From the NCBI GenBank assembly GCA_025934385.1, contig JAICYE010000037.1, positions 1 to 10,652 of the forward strand: a DNA stretch of 10,652 nt, written 5' to 3'. Below, in pieces: positions 1-6,075 of this stretch; positions within the stretch are counted from its first letter, which is position 1, and each line of letters starts with the position of its first letter. The position numbers were made by a program, and so were the translations under genes. Source of the stretch: Acidimicrobiia bacterium (GTDB lineage Bacteria; Actinomycetota; Acidimicrobiia; IMCC26256; BP-133). The notes beneath the pieces were generated by a model. It made no database searches, had not been told where the DNA came from, and saw nothing but the letters and a program-made list of their open reading frames with translations.

Positions 1-225
1 ATGGACGGCGAGCGGCGGACCGACGAAGACGGCGAGAACCTCGACCCCCAGGTGGTCGGCGAGCCGCTCGAGACGGAGGACGGCGTCCGCGTCCCCGCCC
101 AGCAGAACGTGGGCCCCGGCGTCGAGGAGGGCGGCGGCGAGTGGCCCGACCCCAACACGCCGCCGCAGCTGCCCGCTCCCGGCGCCGCCGAGGACACCGA
201 CGACGGCGACGCCGCCGCCCGTTAG
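1..225 (+). CDS. Small acidic hydrophilic protein, function unknown
   Basis: A 74-codon reading frame opens with ATG at the first base of the window and ends in TAG. The true start may lie further upstream, and no ribosome binding site can be seen. Nearly every codon ends in G or C, as in the neighbouring genes, which supports real coding. The protein is strongly acidic (about 20 Asp/Glu against 4 Arg and no Lys). It is rich in Gly and Pro, has no Cys, and has no hydrophobic stretch that could be a signal peptide or membrane segment. It is probably a soluble, largely disordered cytoplasmic protein. I do not recognise a family. Its stop codon overlaps that of the convergent topoisomerase gene in the bases TTAG. 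Confidence 0.5.
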   Translation: MDGERRTDEDGENLDPQVVGEPLETEDGVRVPAQQNVGPGVEEGGGEWPDPNTPPQLPAPGAAEDTDDGDAAAR

Positions 226-1256
226 GCCGCTTCCAGCTTCGCCTCGGGTGCGTCCTCCAGCAGTTCGAGCACGGCGGTCTCGACGGCGCCGTGGATACCG
301 CACCCGTCGGCGGACTTCGCCCCGCCGAGCGCGGCGGCGATGGTGACGCCGGCCCGGTAGCGGTCGACGACCCTCGGGTCGACATAGGACTTGCGGCAGA
401 CCGCCGGGGTATTGCCCAGGTCGTGGGCGACCTCCTTGTAGCACCGGGTGATGGCCCGCTTGCGGCCGGTCCGGCTCGGGGCCCGCTCGGCCACGGACAG
501 CGCCATGGCGGCCAGCACGGTTCCGGCCCAGGTCCGGAAGTCCTTGGCGGTGAACTCGCCGCCGGTCAGCTCCTTCACGAAGTCGTTGACGTCGCCGGAG
601 CGGACGTCGACCCAGCGCCTGCCCTCCCTGTAGGCGAACAGCTCCGGGCCGCCCGACCGGCGCCGCTCGAGCGCCGCCACCACGGCGAAGACGTCGTCGT
701 CGACCAGCGTGAGGACCCGTTGCTTCCCCGACTTGGCCGGGTAGTCGAACGTGACGGCGTTGCCCGACCCGAGCGTCACGTGCTCCTTGCGCAGTGTCGC
801 CAGCCCGTAGGACCCGTTCTGCTCCACGTACTCCTCGCCGCCGATGCGGAAGAAGCCGAGGTCGAGCAGGCGGACGGCGCAGGCCAGCACCCGCTCCCGG
901 CTCAGCTCCTTCCCGGCCAACAGCTTCCGGCACCGCCGGCGGACGCCGGGCAGCGCCCGGGCGAACGCCTCCATGCGGTCGAACTTCTCGGCGTCGCGCC
1001 GGGCCCGCCAGCGGTCGTGGTAGCGGTGCTGCCGCCGGCCCCGGGCGTCGGTGCCCACCGACTGGAGGTGGCCGTTCGGCGAGGGGCAGATCCAGACCTG
1101 CTCCCAGGCCGGCGGGATCACCAGCCCCTTGACCCGGGCCAGCACCTCGGTGTCGCTGATGCGCTCGCCGTGCTCGTCGTAGTAGGTGAACCCCTTGCCC
1201 GCCCGGCGTCGGGTGTATCCGGGCAGCGAGGGGTCGGCACGGTGCAGGCGACTCAT
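222..1256 (-). CDS. DNA topoisomerase IB (poxvirus/bacterial type)
   Basis: This 344-residue protein should relax supercoiled DNA by nicking one strand through a 3'-phosphotyrosine link, without ATP. An N-terminal DNA-binding domain (about 1-85) precedes the catalytic domain (about 86-310). The catalytic set is visible: Arg137 in FFRIGGEEY, Lys175 in the FDYPAKSGK hairpin, Arg241 in KDFRTW, Asn282 in LGNTPAVCRKSYVDP, and the nucleophile Tyr291. Asn at the place of the vaccinia His is usual in bacterial members such as the Deinococcus enzyme, so it is not a defect. Length fits the family. I chose the ATG at 1256 because GGAG lies just upstream; an in-frame ATG at 1274 would add six residues. 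The gene is divergent from the uracil-DNA glycosylase gene and converges on the small acidic gene with overlapping stops. Confidence 0.93.
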   Translation of the reverse strand: MSRLHRADPSLPGYTRRRAGKGFTYYDEHGERISDTEVLARVKGLVIPPAWEQVWICPSPNGHLQSVGTDARGRRQHRYHDRWRARRDAEKFDRMEAFARALPGVRRRCRKLLAGKELSRERVLACAVRLLDLGFFRIGGEEYVEQNGSYGLATLRKEHVTLGSGNAVTFDYPAKSGKQRVLTLVDDDVFAVVAALERRRSGGPELFAYREGRRWVDVRSGDVNDFVKELTGGEFTAKDFRTWAGTVLAAMALSVAERAPSRTGRKRAITRCYKEVAHDLGNTPAVCRKSYVDPRVVDRYRAGVTIAAALGGAKSADGCGIHGAVETAVLELLEDAPEAKLEAA

Positions 1257-1310
1257 GCTCTCCAGAATTCCCATCTTTCGACCAGCCTCAATCCGGGTAT
1301 CGCTTCGGCA

Positions 1311-1937
1311 ATGGCGAAAGCGACCAGGGACGCGGCGGCCGACGCCGAACTCGACCGACTGACGGCCGATGCCGCCGGCTGCCAGGCCTGCGACCTGTAC
1401 CGCAACGCCACCCAGACAGTGTTCGGCCGCGGCCCGGGAGACGCCCGGGTGTTCCTCGTCGGCGAGCAGCCCGGGGACCAGGAGGACAAGGCCGGCGAGC
1501 CGTTCGTCGGGCCGGCCGGACGGATCCTGGGCGAAGCCCTCGAGGACGTCGGGCTGAAGCGCGACGAGATCTACGTCACCAACGCCGTCAAGCACTTCAA
1601 GTGGACGGCCAAGGGCAAGCGGCGCATCCACCAGAAGCCCTCGGCCGGCGAGGTCGCCGCCTGCCACCGCTGGCTCGACGCCGAGTTGGCCGCGGTTGAC
1701 CCTGCCGTCATCGTCGCCCTCGGCGCGACCGCCGGGCAGGCGCTGTTCGGCAGCCGCTTCCGGGTCGGCGCCGCCCGGGGCCAGACCCTGGACCTCGACG
1801 GCCGGCCGGTGGTGGCCACGATCCACCCGTCGGCGGTGCTGCGGGTGCAGGAACCGGCCGACCGCCACGAGCAGTATGCCGGGCTGGTGGCCGACCTCAG
1901 ACGGGCCGCCGAGATCGCTGCAGAGGAGAGCCGATGA
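1311..1937 (+). CDS. udgX: UdgX-type uracil-DNA glycosylase
   Basis: This 208-residue protein belongs to the family 4-like uracil-DNA glycosylases. The diagnostic feature is KRRIH at residues 103-107. This loop is unique to UdgX, and in the Mycobacterium smegmatis enzyme its His attacks the sugar after uracil excision and leaves the protein covalently bound to DNA. Here that residue is His107. Other motifs are GEQPGDQED (51-59, with Gln53), PFVGPAG (64-70) and HPSAVLR (172-178). Candidate iron-sulfur ligands are Cys24 and Cys27 (CxxC), Cys118, and His95 in VKHFK, where family 4 enzymes carry a Cys. No strong ribosome binding site precedes the ATG at 1311, but upstream sequence lacks family features. 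The gene overlaps the next gene by four bases (ATGA), so the two are probably translationally coupled. Confidence 0.93.
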   Translation: MAKATRDAAADAELDRLTADAAGCQACDLYRNATQTVFGRGPGDARVFLVGEQPGDQEDKAGEPFVGPAGRILGEALEDVGLKRDEIYVTNAVKHFKWTAKGKRRIHQKPSAGEVAACHRWLDAELAAVDPAVIVALGATAGQALFGSRFRVGAARGQTLDLDGRPVVATIHPSAVLRVQEPADRHEQYAGLVADLRRAAEIAAEESR

Positions 1938-2251
1938 CCGAACGGAAGCTGCCCCGCCCCGCCGGCGACATCGTCGAGGACGGCGTCCCCGCCACCGAGG
2001 AGGTCCGGGACGAGACACTGCGGACGGGCGACACCGGCTTGGCCGACATGCCCATGCCCGACCGGCCGCTCGGCGCCGACCAGTGGGGCATCACCGACCT
2101 TGAACAGCGCAGCGGCGAACCGCTCGACCGCCGGGTGGCCCACGAGCAGCCCGAGGGTCGGGACGTCGCCGCCGACGACGGCCTCGTCGACGACACGCTC
2201 GCCGCCGAGGAGGCGGCGATGCACGTCGTCGACGACAGCCAGCTGCCTTAG
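1934..2251 (+). CDS. Small acidic protein, DUF5709-like
   Basis: A 105-residue hydrophilic, acidic protein without Cys, signal peptide or membrane segment. The middle part, with MPDRPLGADQWGIT (about 39-52), then GEPLDRRVAHEQPE (about 60-73) and an acidic tail with DDGLVDDT, resembles actinobacterial DUF5709 proteins. Those carry a similar order of an ERP/DRP-W-G-T block followed by GESLDxRLAxEEP and an acidic C-terminus. The assignment is from memory and moderate. The biochemical role of that family is unknown. Its ATG overlaps the UdgX stop codon (ATGA), and GAGGAG in the end of udgX serves as ribosome binding site, so it is cotranscribed with UdgX. Its stop overlaps the stop of the convergent alcohol dehydrogenase remnant. 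Confidence 0.75.
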   Translation: MTERKLPRPAGDIVEDGVPATEEVRDETLRTGDTGLADMPMPDRPLGADQWGITDLEQRSGEPLDRRVAHEQPEGRDVAADDGLVDDTLAAEEAAMHVVDDSQLP

Positions 2252-2421
2252 GGCTGCAGCACCACCTGGATGCAGCCGTCCTGCTTCTTCCGGAACATGG
2301 CGTAGGCCGCCGGGCCCTGCTCCAGCGGCAGGCGGTGGGTGGCCATGTCGGCCGTCCCGAGCGGGTCGGCCTCGTCGAGCAGCAGCGGCAGGATGTCGTC
2401 GGTCCAGCGCCGCACGTTGGT
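2248..2421 (-). pseudogene. 3' remnant of a zinc-dependent alcohol dehydrogenase
   Basis: About 57 codons ending in TAA encode the C-terminus of a class III-like zinc alcohol dehydrogenase: NVRRWTDDILPLL, DPLGTADMATHRLPLE and a FRKKQDGCIQVVLQP end. In intact mycobacterial-type relatives the same segment follows a MGQANVRRWTDD-like block at the end of a protein of about 370 residues. Here similarity stops at about 2421. The open frame continues upstream but reads unrelated low-complexity sequence antisense to, or out of frame with, the hemerythrin gene. The zinc-binding and NAD-binding domains are absent. There is no ATG or ribosome binding site at the break; only a GTG (the Val of VRRW) could start a short peptide. 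I infer that deletion or rearrangement removed the first 310 or so codons. A perfect inverted repeat lies on the break. Confidence 0.75.
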
Positions 2422-2444
2422 GGCCGGGTCGTGGTCCGGCCACC
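2419..2444. repeat. 9-bp perfect inverted repeat (hairpin) at the alcohol dehydrogenase break
   Basis: GGTGGCCGG (2419-2427) and CCGGCCACC (2436-2444) are perfect reverse complements around an 8-base loop. The hairpin lies about 33 bases past the stop codon of the hemerythrin gene on the minus strand, so it could act as a transcription terminator, though no T-tract follows. It also coincides with the point where alcohol dehydrogenase similarity begins, so it may mark a deletion junction. Which role applies, if either, cannot be told from sequence. Confidence 0.45.
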
Positions 2445-2477
2445 GCCGCTGTGGGGTGTTGGTGCTGGAACGGTGTC

Positions 2478-3047
2478 TCAGCTCTGAGGGGCGACGGTGG
2501 CCAGCAGCTCCTCCCGCTTCATGGAGGAACGGCCGGGGATCTCCTGCTCCCGGGCCAGCCGGTTCAGCTCCTCGGTGCTGAGGTGGCCCTTGTCGGCGGC
2601 GGTGGGTGCCCCCATCTCCGCCTTCTTCGCCTCGAGTCGCCGGCCCAGTTCGGCTCGGGCGTCGCTGTCGAGAGCCTTGCGCACCAAGGGGAACAGCTCC
2701 TGCTCCTCCTCCTCGGCGTGGTGTTCGACGTTCTCGACGAGCACCTTCAGCTTGGCCGCCCAGGCCTCGTCGGACGGGCTCAGCTGCTTGGCCCCGGCCA
2801 TGAGCTCGTCGACGACGTGGTGCTCCTCGATCCCCTCGGTGACGAGGTCGTGGATCTCCTCGTTGCGCTCCGAGACCGTCGGGTAGAAGAGCTCCTCCTC
2901 GATCCGGGTGTGGACCTCGAGCTCCTGGAAGATCGTGGCCGCCAGCCGGGCGGCCTCGCCGTCGTTCGAGCCTTCCGCCGCCTGGAAGCGGGCGAACAGG
3001 CCCCGCACGCGATTGTGGTCGGCGGTCAACAGCTCCAGCGCATCCAT
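2478..3047 (-). CDS. Hemerythrin HHE domain protein with C-terminal Rho_N-like domain
   Basis: This 189-residue cytoplasmic protein has an N-terminal hemerythrin four-helix bundle (about 1-125) that should hold a non-heme di-iron centre and bind O2, NO or peroxide. Probable iron ligands are His11 (TADHNR), His46 and Glu50 (VHTRIEEELFYP), His76 or His77 (EEHHVV), His109 or His110, and Glu114 (EHHAEEEEQELFP). After a charged linker, residues about 156-186 (STEELNRLAREQEIPGRSSM and what follows) resemble the small Rho_N or SAP-like nucleic-acid-binding fold. That second assignment rests on pattern alone. The ATG at 3047 has AAGGGGG upstream at good spacing. The gene follows the acyl-CoA dehydrogenase gene by 86 bases on the same strand, so it may be cotranscribed or have its own weak promoter. 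The exact role is unknown; stress or redox sensing is inferred from the family. Confidence 0.88.
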   Translation of the reverse strand: MDALELLTADHNRVRGLFARFQAAEGSNDGEAARLAATIFQELEVHTRIEEELFYPTVSERNEEIHDLVTEGIEEHHVVDELMAGAKQLSPSDEAWAAKLKVLVENVEHHAEEEEQELFPLVRKALDSDARAELGRRLEAKKAEMGAPTAADKGHLSTEELNRLAREQEIPGRSSMKREELLATVAPQS

Positions 3048-3121
3048 CCGGGTTCCCCCTTGGCAACGTCGATCGGATGCTGCTGCGGTACCCGCCGGAT
3101 CGAGGGGAGAAACCCGGCCGG

Positions 3122-3135
3122 GACCGGCGCCGGTC
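3122..3135. repeat. 14-bp perfect palindrome over the acyl-CoA dehydrogenase stop
   Basis: GACCGGCGCCGGTC is a perfect palindrome whose last bases fall within the stop codon of the minus-strand acyl-CoA dehydrogenase gene. It lies 74 bases upstream of the hemerythrin ATG. It could be part of a weak terminator or a protein-binding site, or arise by chance in GC-rich DNA. No T-tract follows. Confidence 0.3.
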
Positions 3136-4408
3136 ACTCCAGGTCGGCGACGCCCTTGGGCGCCTGCTGCCCCATGAACCCGAAGAGGTAGCCGGCGACG
3201 CGCCGCATCTGGATCTCTTCCGTGCCTTCGGTGATCCGGTAGCGGCGGTGGTGGCGATAGATGTGCTCGAACGGCTGGTGCCGGCTGTAGCCGAGCCCGC
3301 CGAAGACCTGCATGGCCCGGTCGGCCGCCTCGCAGCACAGCCGGTTGCCCCAGTAGTTGGCCATCGACACGTCCTTGCTGACGGAGAAGGCGCCGCTCGT
3401 GTCCATGCGCCAGGCCGTCTGGAGGATGAACACCCGCAGCATCTCGCACTGGGTGGCGAGCTCCACGATGGGGAACTGGATGGCCTGGTTGGCGGCCAGC
3501 GGTTTGCCGAACGGCTGGCGCTCCTTGGCGTGGTCGATGGCCCGGTCGAGGCAGTAACCCGCCGCCCCCAACGACGACGCCGCCTGGCGGATCCGGTTCT
3601 CGTTGAAGAAGTGCTGCACGACCTGCAGGCCCCGGCCGAGGCCGCCGAAGATCGCCTCGCCGCCGACCCGCACGTCGCTGAGCCGGATGTGGGCGTGGTC
3701 GGTCGGCATGTTGAACGTCCAGAGGTACTCGACGATCTCGAAGCCGGGCGCACCGCGGGGGACGAGGAAGGCGGTGATCCCGTCGCCGTCGCCGGGTTTC
3801 CCGCTGGTCCGGGCCAGGACGAGGTCGTGGTCGGCCTTGTGGATGCCGGTGTTCCAGGTCTTCTCGCCGTTGATGACCCATTGGTCGCCGTCGGGGACGG
3901 CCGTCGTCTCCATGTGGGTGGCGTCCGAGCCGTGGGCCGGTTCGGTGATGCCGAAGGCCAGGCTCCTCTGCCCCGAGGCGAGGTCCTCGAGGAAGCGCCG
4001 CTGCTGCTCCTCGGTGCCGTAGCGGATCATCAGCTGCGCCGCCACGTGGTTGCCGACGATCGACGACTCGTTCTGCAGGTCGTTGTGGAGGCCGAGCCCC
4101 TTGCGGGCGAGGTGGTCGCGGATCACCGCCATCCCGAGGTTGGTGCCGTCCCGGCCGCCGTGCTCCTTGGGCAGGGCGTAGCGGTAGTGGCCGGCGGCGT
4201 CGGCCCGGCGGCGCATCTCGCCGAGCAGCGCTTCCCAGTCCTCGTTGGGCAGGCCGCCGCGGTCCCAGTCGGTCCGGGCGTCCTCCCGGCGGTGGTCGAA
4301 GAACCGGACGTTGTCGTCGGCCTGTTCCAGCGGGCGGATCTCCCGTTCGATGAAGTCGTCGAGCTCGGCGAGGTAGGCGACGAGGTCGGGCGGCAGGGCG
4401 AAGTCCAC
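3134..4408 (-). CDS. Acyl-CoA dehydrogenase family protein, ACAD10/11-LvaC type
   Basis: This 424-residue flavoprotein has the complete acyl-CoA dehydrogenase architecture: an N-terminal helical domain (about 1-150), a beta domain with the FAD/substrate signature FGITEPAHGSD (152-162) and INGEKTWNTG (179-188), and a C-terminal helical domain with RQPFGKPL (297-304), QVFGGLGYS (367-375) and RITEGTEEIQ (391-400). Glu394 stands where medium-chain enzymes keep the catalytic base. The start is GTG at 4408, six bases after the stop of the upstream kinase-like gene; GAGAGAGG inside that gene's end can serve as ribosome binding site. Pairing with an APH-type kinase matches LvaA/LvaC of the Pseudomonas putida levulinate pathway and the fused human ACAD10/11. 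There the dehydrogenase-like partner helps remove phosphate from a 4-phosphoacyl-CoA to give an enoyl-CoA. Ordinary acyl-CoA dehydrogenation is the alternative. Confidence 0.92.
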   Translation of the reverse strand: MDFALPPDLVAYLAELDDFIEREIRPLEQADDNVRFFDHRREDARTDWDRGGLPNEDWEALLGEMRRRADAAGHYRYALPKEHGGRDGTNLGMAVIRDHLARKGLGLHNDLQNESSIVGNHVAAQLMIRYGTEEQQRRFLEDLASGQRSLAFGITEPAHGSDATHMETTAVPDGDQWVINGEKTWNTGIHKADHDLVLARTSGKPGDGDGITAFLVPRGAPGFEIVEYLWTFNMPTDHAHIRLSDVRVGGEAIFGGLGRGLQVVQHFFNENRIRQAASSLGAAGYCLDRAIDHAKERQPFGKPLAANQAIQFPIVELATQCEMLRVFILQTAWRMDTSGAFSVSKDVSMANYWGNRLCCEAADRAMQVFGGLGYSRHQPFEHIYRHHRRYRITEGTEEIQMRRVAGYLFGFMGQQAPKGVADLE

Positions 4409-4414
4409 GGTGGT

Positions 4415-5761
4415 TCAGCCCTCTCTCTCGGCGTGGCGAGGATTGGCGACGGCGAGGCGGTCGGCCACCGACGTCCACAGGAACGGGTAGAGCTCACCCT
4501 CCCGGTCGTCGAACGTCCCGGCCCGGATCGCCGCCGACAGGTCCCGGAACGACGCTGCGCCCAGCGCCTCGATCCCCTTGCGGGCCCGCTCGGCGGGACC
4601 GGGGCCGGCCCGGAGCTGGCGGGCGACGATGCGGACGGCGTTGGCGGCCACCCGGGCGTGGAACCGGACCTGGCCGGCGGTCGACTCACTCACCGGTCGG
4701 ACGAGGAAGTCCTCCACCGCGTCGAGGAGCTCGGTGGCGGTGGGCCGGCCGTAGAGGGCGTCTGTCGGACCGGTCCGTGCGTGGTCATCAACGGCCGCAG
4801 CGGGTGGTGGCGGGGCCAGCAGCTCCAGCAGGTCCCACTCCTGTTCCGCCACCCGGCGCCCGACGGCGGCCAGCTCCACCGACCGGGCTGCGCCGCTCAG
4901 GTGGGCGGCCGCCTGCCGCATGCAGATCACCCCCCACTGCAGGGTCTTCTCCACCAGCCACCAGTCGAAGACGGCGCCGTCGACCGGAGCGCCGCCGGCC
5001 GCCTCGTAGGCCGCCAGGAGTTCGTCGACGGTGCCGACGCCGGCCGCCTCGGGCCCGGCGCCGAACCGCCAGGCCTTGACGCACAACCAGGCGAGGTCCT
5101 CCAGCGGGTCGCCGAGGTGGACGAGCTCCCAGTCGAGCACCGCCCGCAGCCCGTCCTCGGCCACGATCACGTTCCCCAGCCGGAAGTCGCCGTGGACGAT
5201 CGTGGTCGCCGACCGGTCGGGCCGGTGCCGCTCGAGCCACCGGAGGGCGGTGTCGAACGTGGGGCTGACGTCCTCCACCTGGGTGTACAGGTCGACGATG
5301 AAGGCCAGCGGGTCCATCTCGGCCAGGCCGGGCACGGTCCCGGGCGGCAGGCGGTGCAGCCCGGCCAGGAACGAGGCGAGCTGGCCGACGAGCACGCCCC
5401 GGGCGGCGGCGAAGCGCGGCTCGCGCAGGATGCGGCGGGCGACGGTCTCCCCCGCCACCCGGGTCATGACGAGGCCCGGCGTACCCAGACGGGCGCCGTC
5501 GTCGACGGCCATGACGCCGGGCACCGCCAGTCCGGCGGCGGCGCAGGCGGAGATGGCCGCCGCCTCGGTACGCATCGAGCCGAACTCGGCCGGGCGGCCC
5601 GGCGGATCCCGCCGCAGGATCAGCTGCCGGTCCCCGGCCCGGAAGGCCCACGTCTCCCGCGACGCTCCGCCCGACAGCCGCTCCAGGTCATCGACCGGCT
5701 CGCCCAGCAGCGCCGCGAGCCGCGCCAGGACGTCGGCCTCGACGTCGCGCAGAGCGGTCAT
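4415..5761 (-). CDS. APH-family phosphotransferase fused to a DUF6285-like domain (LvaA-LvaB-like)
   Basis: This 448-residue protein begins with an aminoglycoside phosphotransferase-like kinase domain (about 1-315). It has the nucleotide loop GGASRETW (31-38), LILRRDP (47-53), the catalytic loop HGDFRLGN (190-197; Asp192, Asn197) and the metal-binding DWE (210-212). A proline/alanine linker (316-326) leads to residues about 338-445, with RPTATELLDAVEDFL, VRFHARVAANAV and NPRHAE, which resemble DUF6285, usually a separate small protein beside such kinases. By analogy with LvaA/LvaB and ACAD10/11, it likely phosphorylates the 4-hydroxyl of 4-hydroxyacyl-CoAs for the dehydrogenase encoded six bases downstream. 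An antibiotic-resistance role is unlikely in this context. The start is uncertain: ATG at 5761 lacks a well-placed ribosome binding site, while an in-frame TTG at 5773 has GGAG four bases before it and would add four residues. Confidence 0.88.
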   Translation of the reverse strand: MTALRDVEADVLARLAALLGEPVDDLERLSGGASRETWAFRAGDRQLILRRDPPGRPAEFGSMRTEAAAISACAAAGLAVPGVMAVDDGARLGTPGLVMTRVAGETVARRILREPRFAAARGVLVGQLASFLAGLHRLPPGTVPGLAEMDPLAFIVDLYTQVEDVSPTFDTALRWLERHRPDRSATTIVHGDFRLGNVIVAEDGLRAVLDWELVHLGDPLEDLAWLCVKAWRFGAGPEAAGVGTVDELLAAYEAAGGAPVDGAVFDWWLVEKTLQWGVICMRQAAAHLSGAARSVELAAVGRRVAEQEWDLLELLAPPPPAAAVDDHARTGPTDALYGRPTATELLDAVEDFLVRPVSESTAGQVRFHARVAANAVRIVARQLRAGPGPAERARKGIEALGAASFRDLSAAIRAGTFDDREGELYPFLWTSVADRLAVANPRHAEREG

Positions 5762-5922
5762 ATGGCCCGGCAAGCTACTCCGCTGAGCGTCCGCCCCGCT
5801 TCCGCATGGCCGCCCACGAGGAGTCCCCGACGTGCGACGGAGCGGCGTCTTCCATTCGGGCGGCGCCAGGTCGCCGCCGCTATGCTGAGGGCGTCATGCT
5901 CGCCGTGGGTGGTGCATTTCTT

Positions 5923-5938
5923 CCTGCAACGCTGCAGG
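5923..5938. repeat. 6-bp inverted repeat upstream of tRNA-Glu
   Basis: CCTGCA and TGCAGG flank ACGC, forming a perfect short inverted repeat centred about 37 bases before the tRNA. It falls where the tRNA promoter or 5' leader should lie, so it could be a regulatory site. No convincing -35/-10 pair was found in 5774-5967; a TATGCT at 5881-5886 has no good partner. Chance is a real alternative. Confidence 0.25.
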
Positions 5939-5967
5939 TCAGAGGCACCTTCCGCGCTGGTCGGCAT

Positions 5968-6040
5968 GGCCCCATCGTCTAGGGGCCTAGGACACTACCC
6001 TCTCAAGGTAGAGACACGGGTTCGAATCCCGTTGGGGCTG
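5968..6040 (+). tRNA. tRNA-Glu (anticodon CUC)
   Basis: A full cloverleaf can be folded. The acceptor stem GGCCCCA (5968-5974) pairs with TGGGGCT (6033-6039), with one G-T pair at the end. The D-arm contains TCTAGGGGCCTAGGA. The anticodon stem CTACC/GGTAG (5995-5999/6007-6011) closes the loop CTCTCAA, giving anticodon CTC at 6002-6004, which reads GAG. The T-arm ACGGG-TTCGAAT-CCCGT (6016-6032) is canonical, and the discriminator base is G6040. CCA is not encoded (CAG follows), so it must be added by nucleotidyltransferase. The gene stands alone between the minus-strand kinase-dehydrogenase operon and a stable hairpin. Confidence 0.96.
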
Positions 6041-6052
6041 CAGAGAACCAGC

Positions 6053-6075
6053 AGGGGCCACTTCGGTGGCCCCCT
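6053..6075 (+). terminator. Stable C(UUCG)G hairpin after tRNA-Glu
   Basis: GGGGCCAC (6054-6061) and GTGGCCCC (6066-6073) form a perfect 8-bp stem closed by a TTCG tetraloop with a C-G closing pair, one of the most stable RNA loops known. The outer bases CAGC (6049-6052) and GCTG (6077-6080) can extend the stem past a small bulge. It starts 13 bases after the tRNA, the expected place for a terminator or 3' processing signal. No T-tract follows, as is common for hairpin terminators in high-GC actinomycetes. Confidence 0.75.

Noticed and set aside
408..416. Asn282 in place of the vaccinia-type catalytic His in topoisomerase IB
   Set aside because: Asn at this place is found in active bacterial enzymes such as that of Deinococcus, so it is not evidence of inactivation.
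2422..3753. A long minus-strand frame continuous with the alcohol dehydrogenase remnant
   Set aside because: Upstream of about 2421 it reads hemerythrin and acyl-CoA dehydrogenase DNA in the wrong frame; the protein is Arg/Ala/Ser-rich with no dehydrogenase features.
5806..5982. Plus-strand 58-codon frame between the kinase-like gene and the tRNA
   Set aside because: It ends inside the tRNA, lacks the strong third-position GC bias of real genes here, and has no family features.
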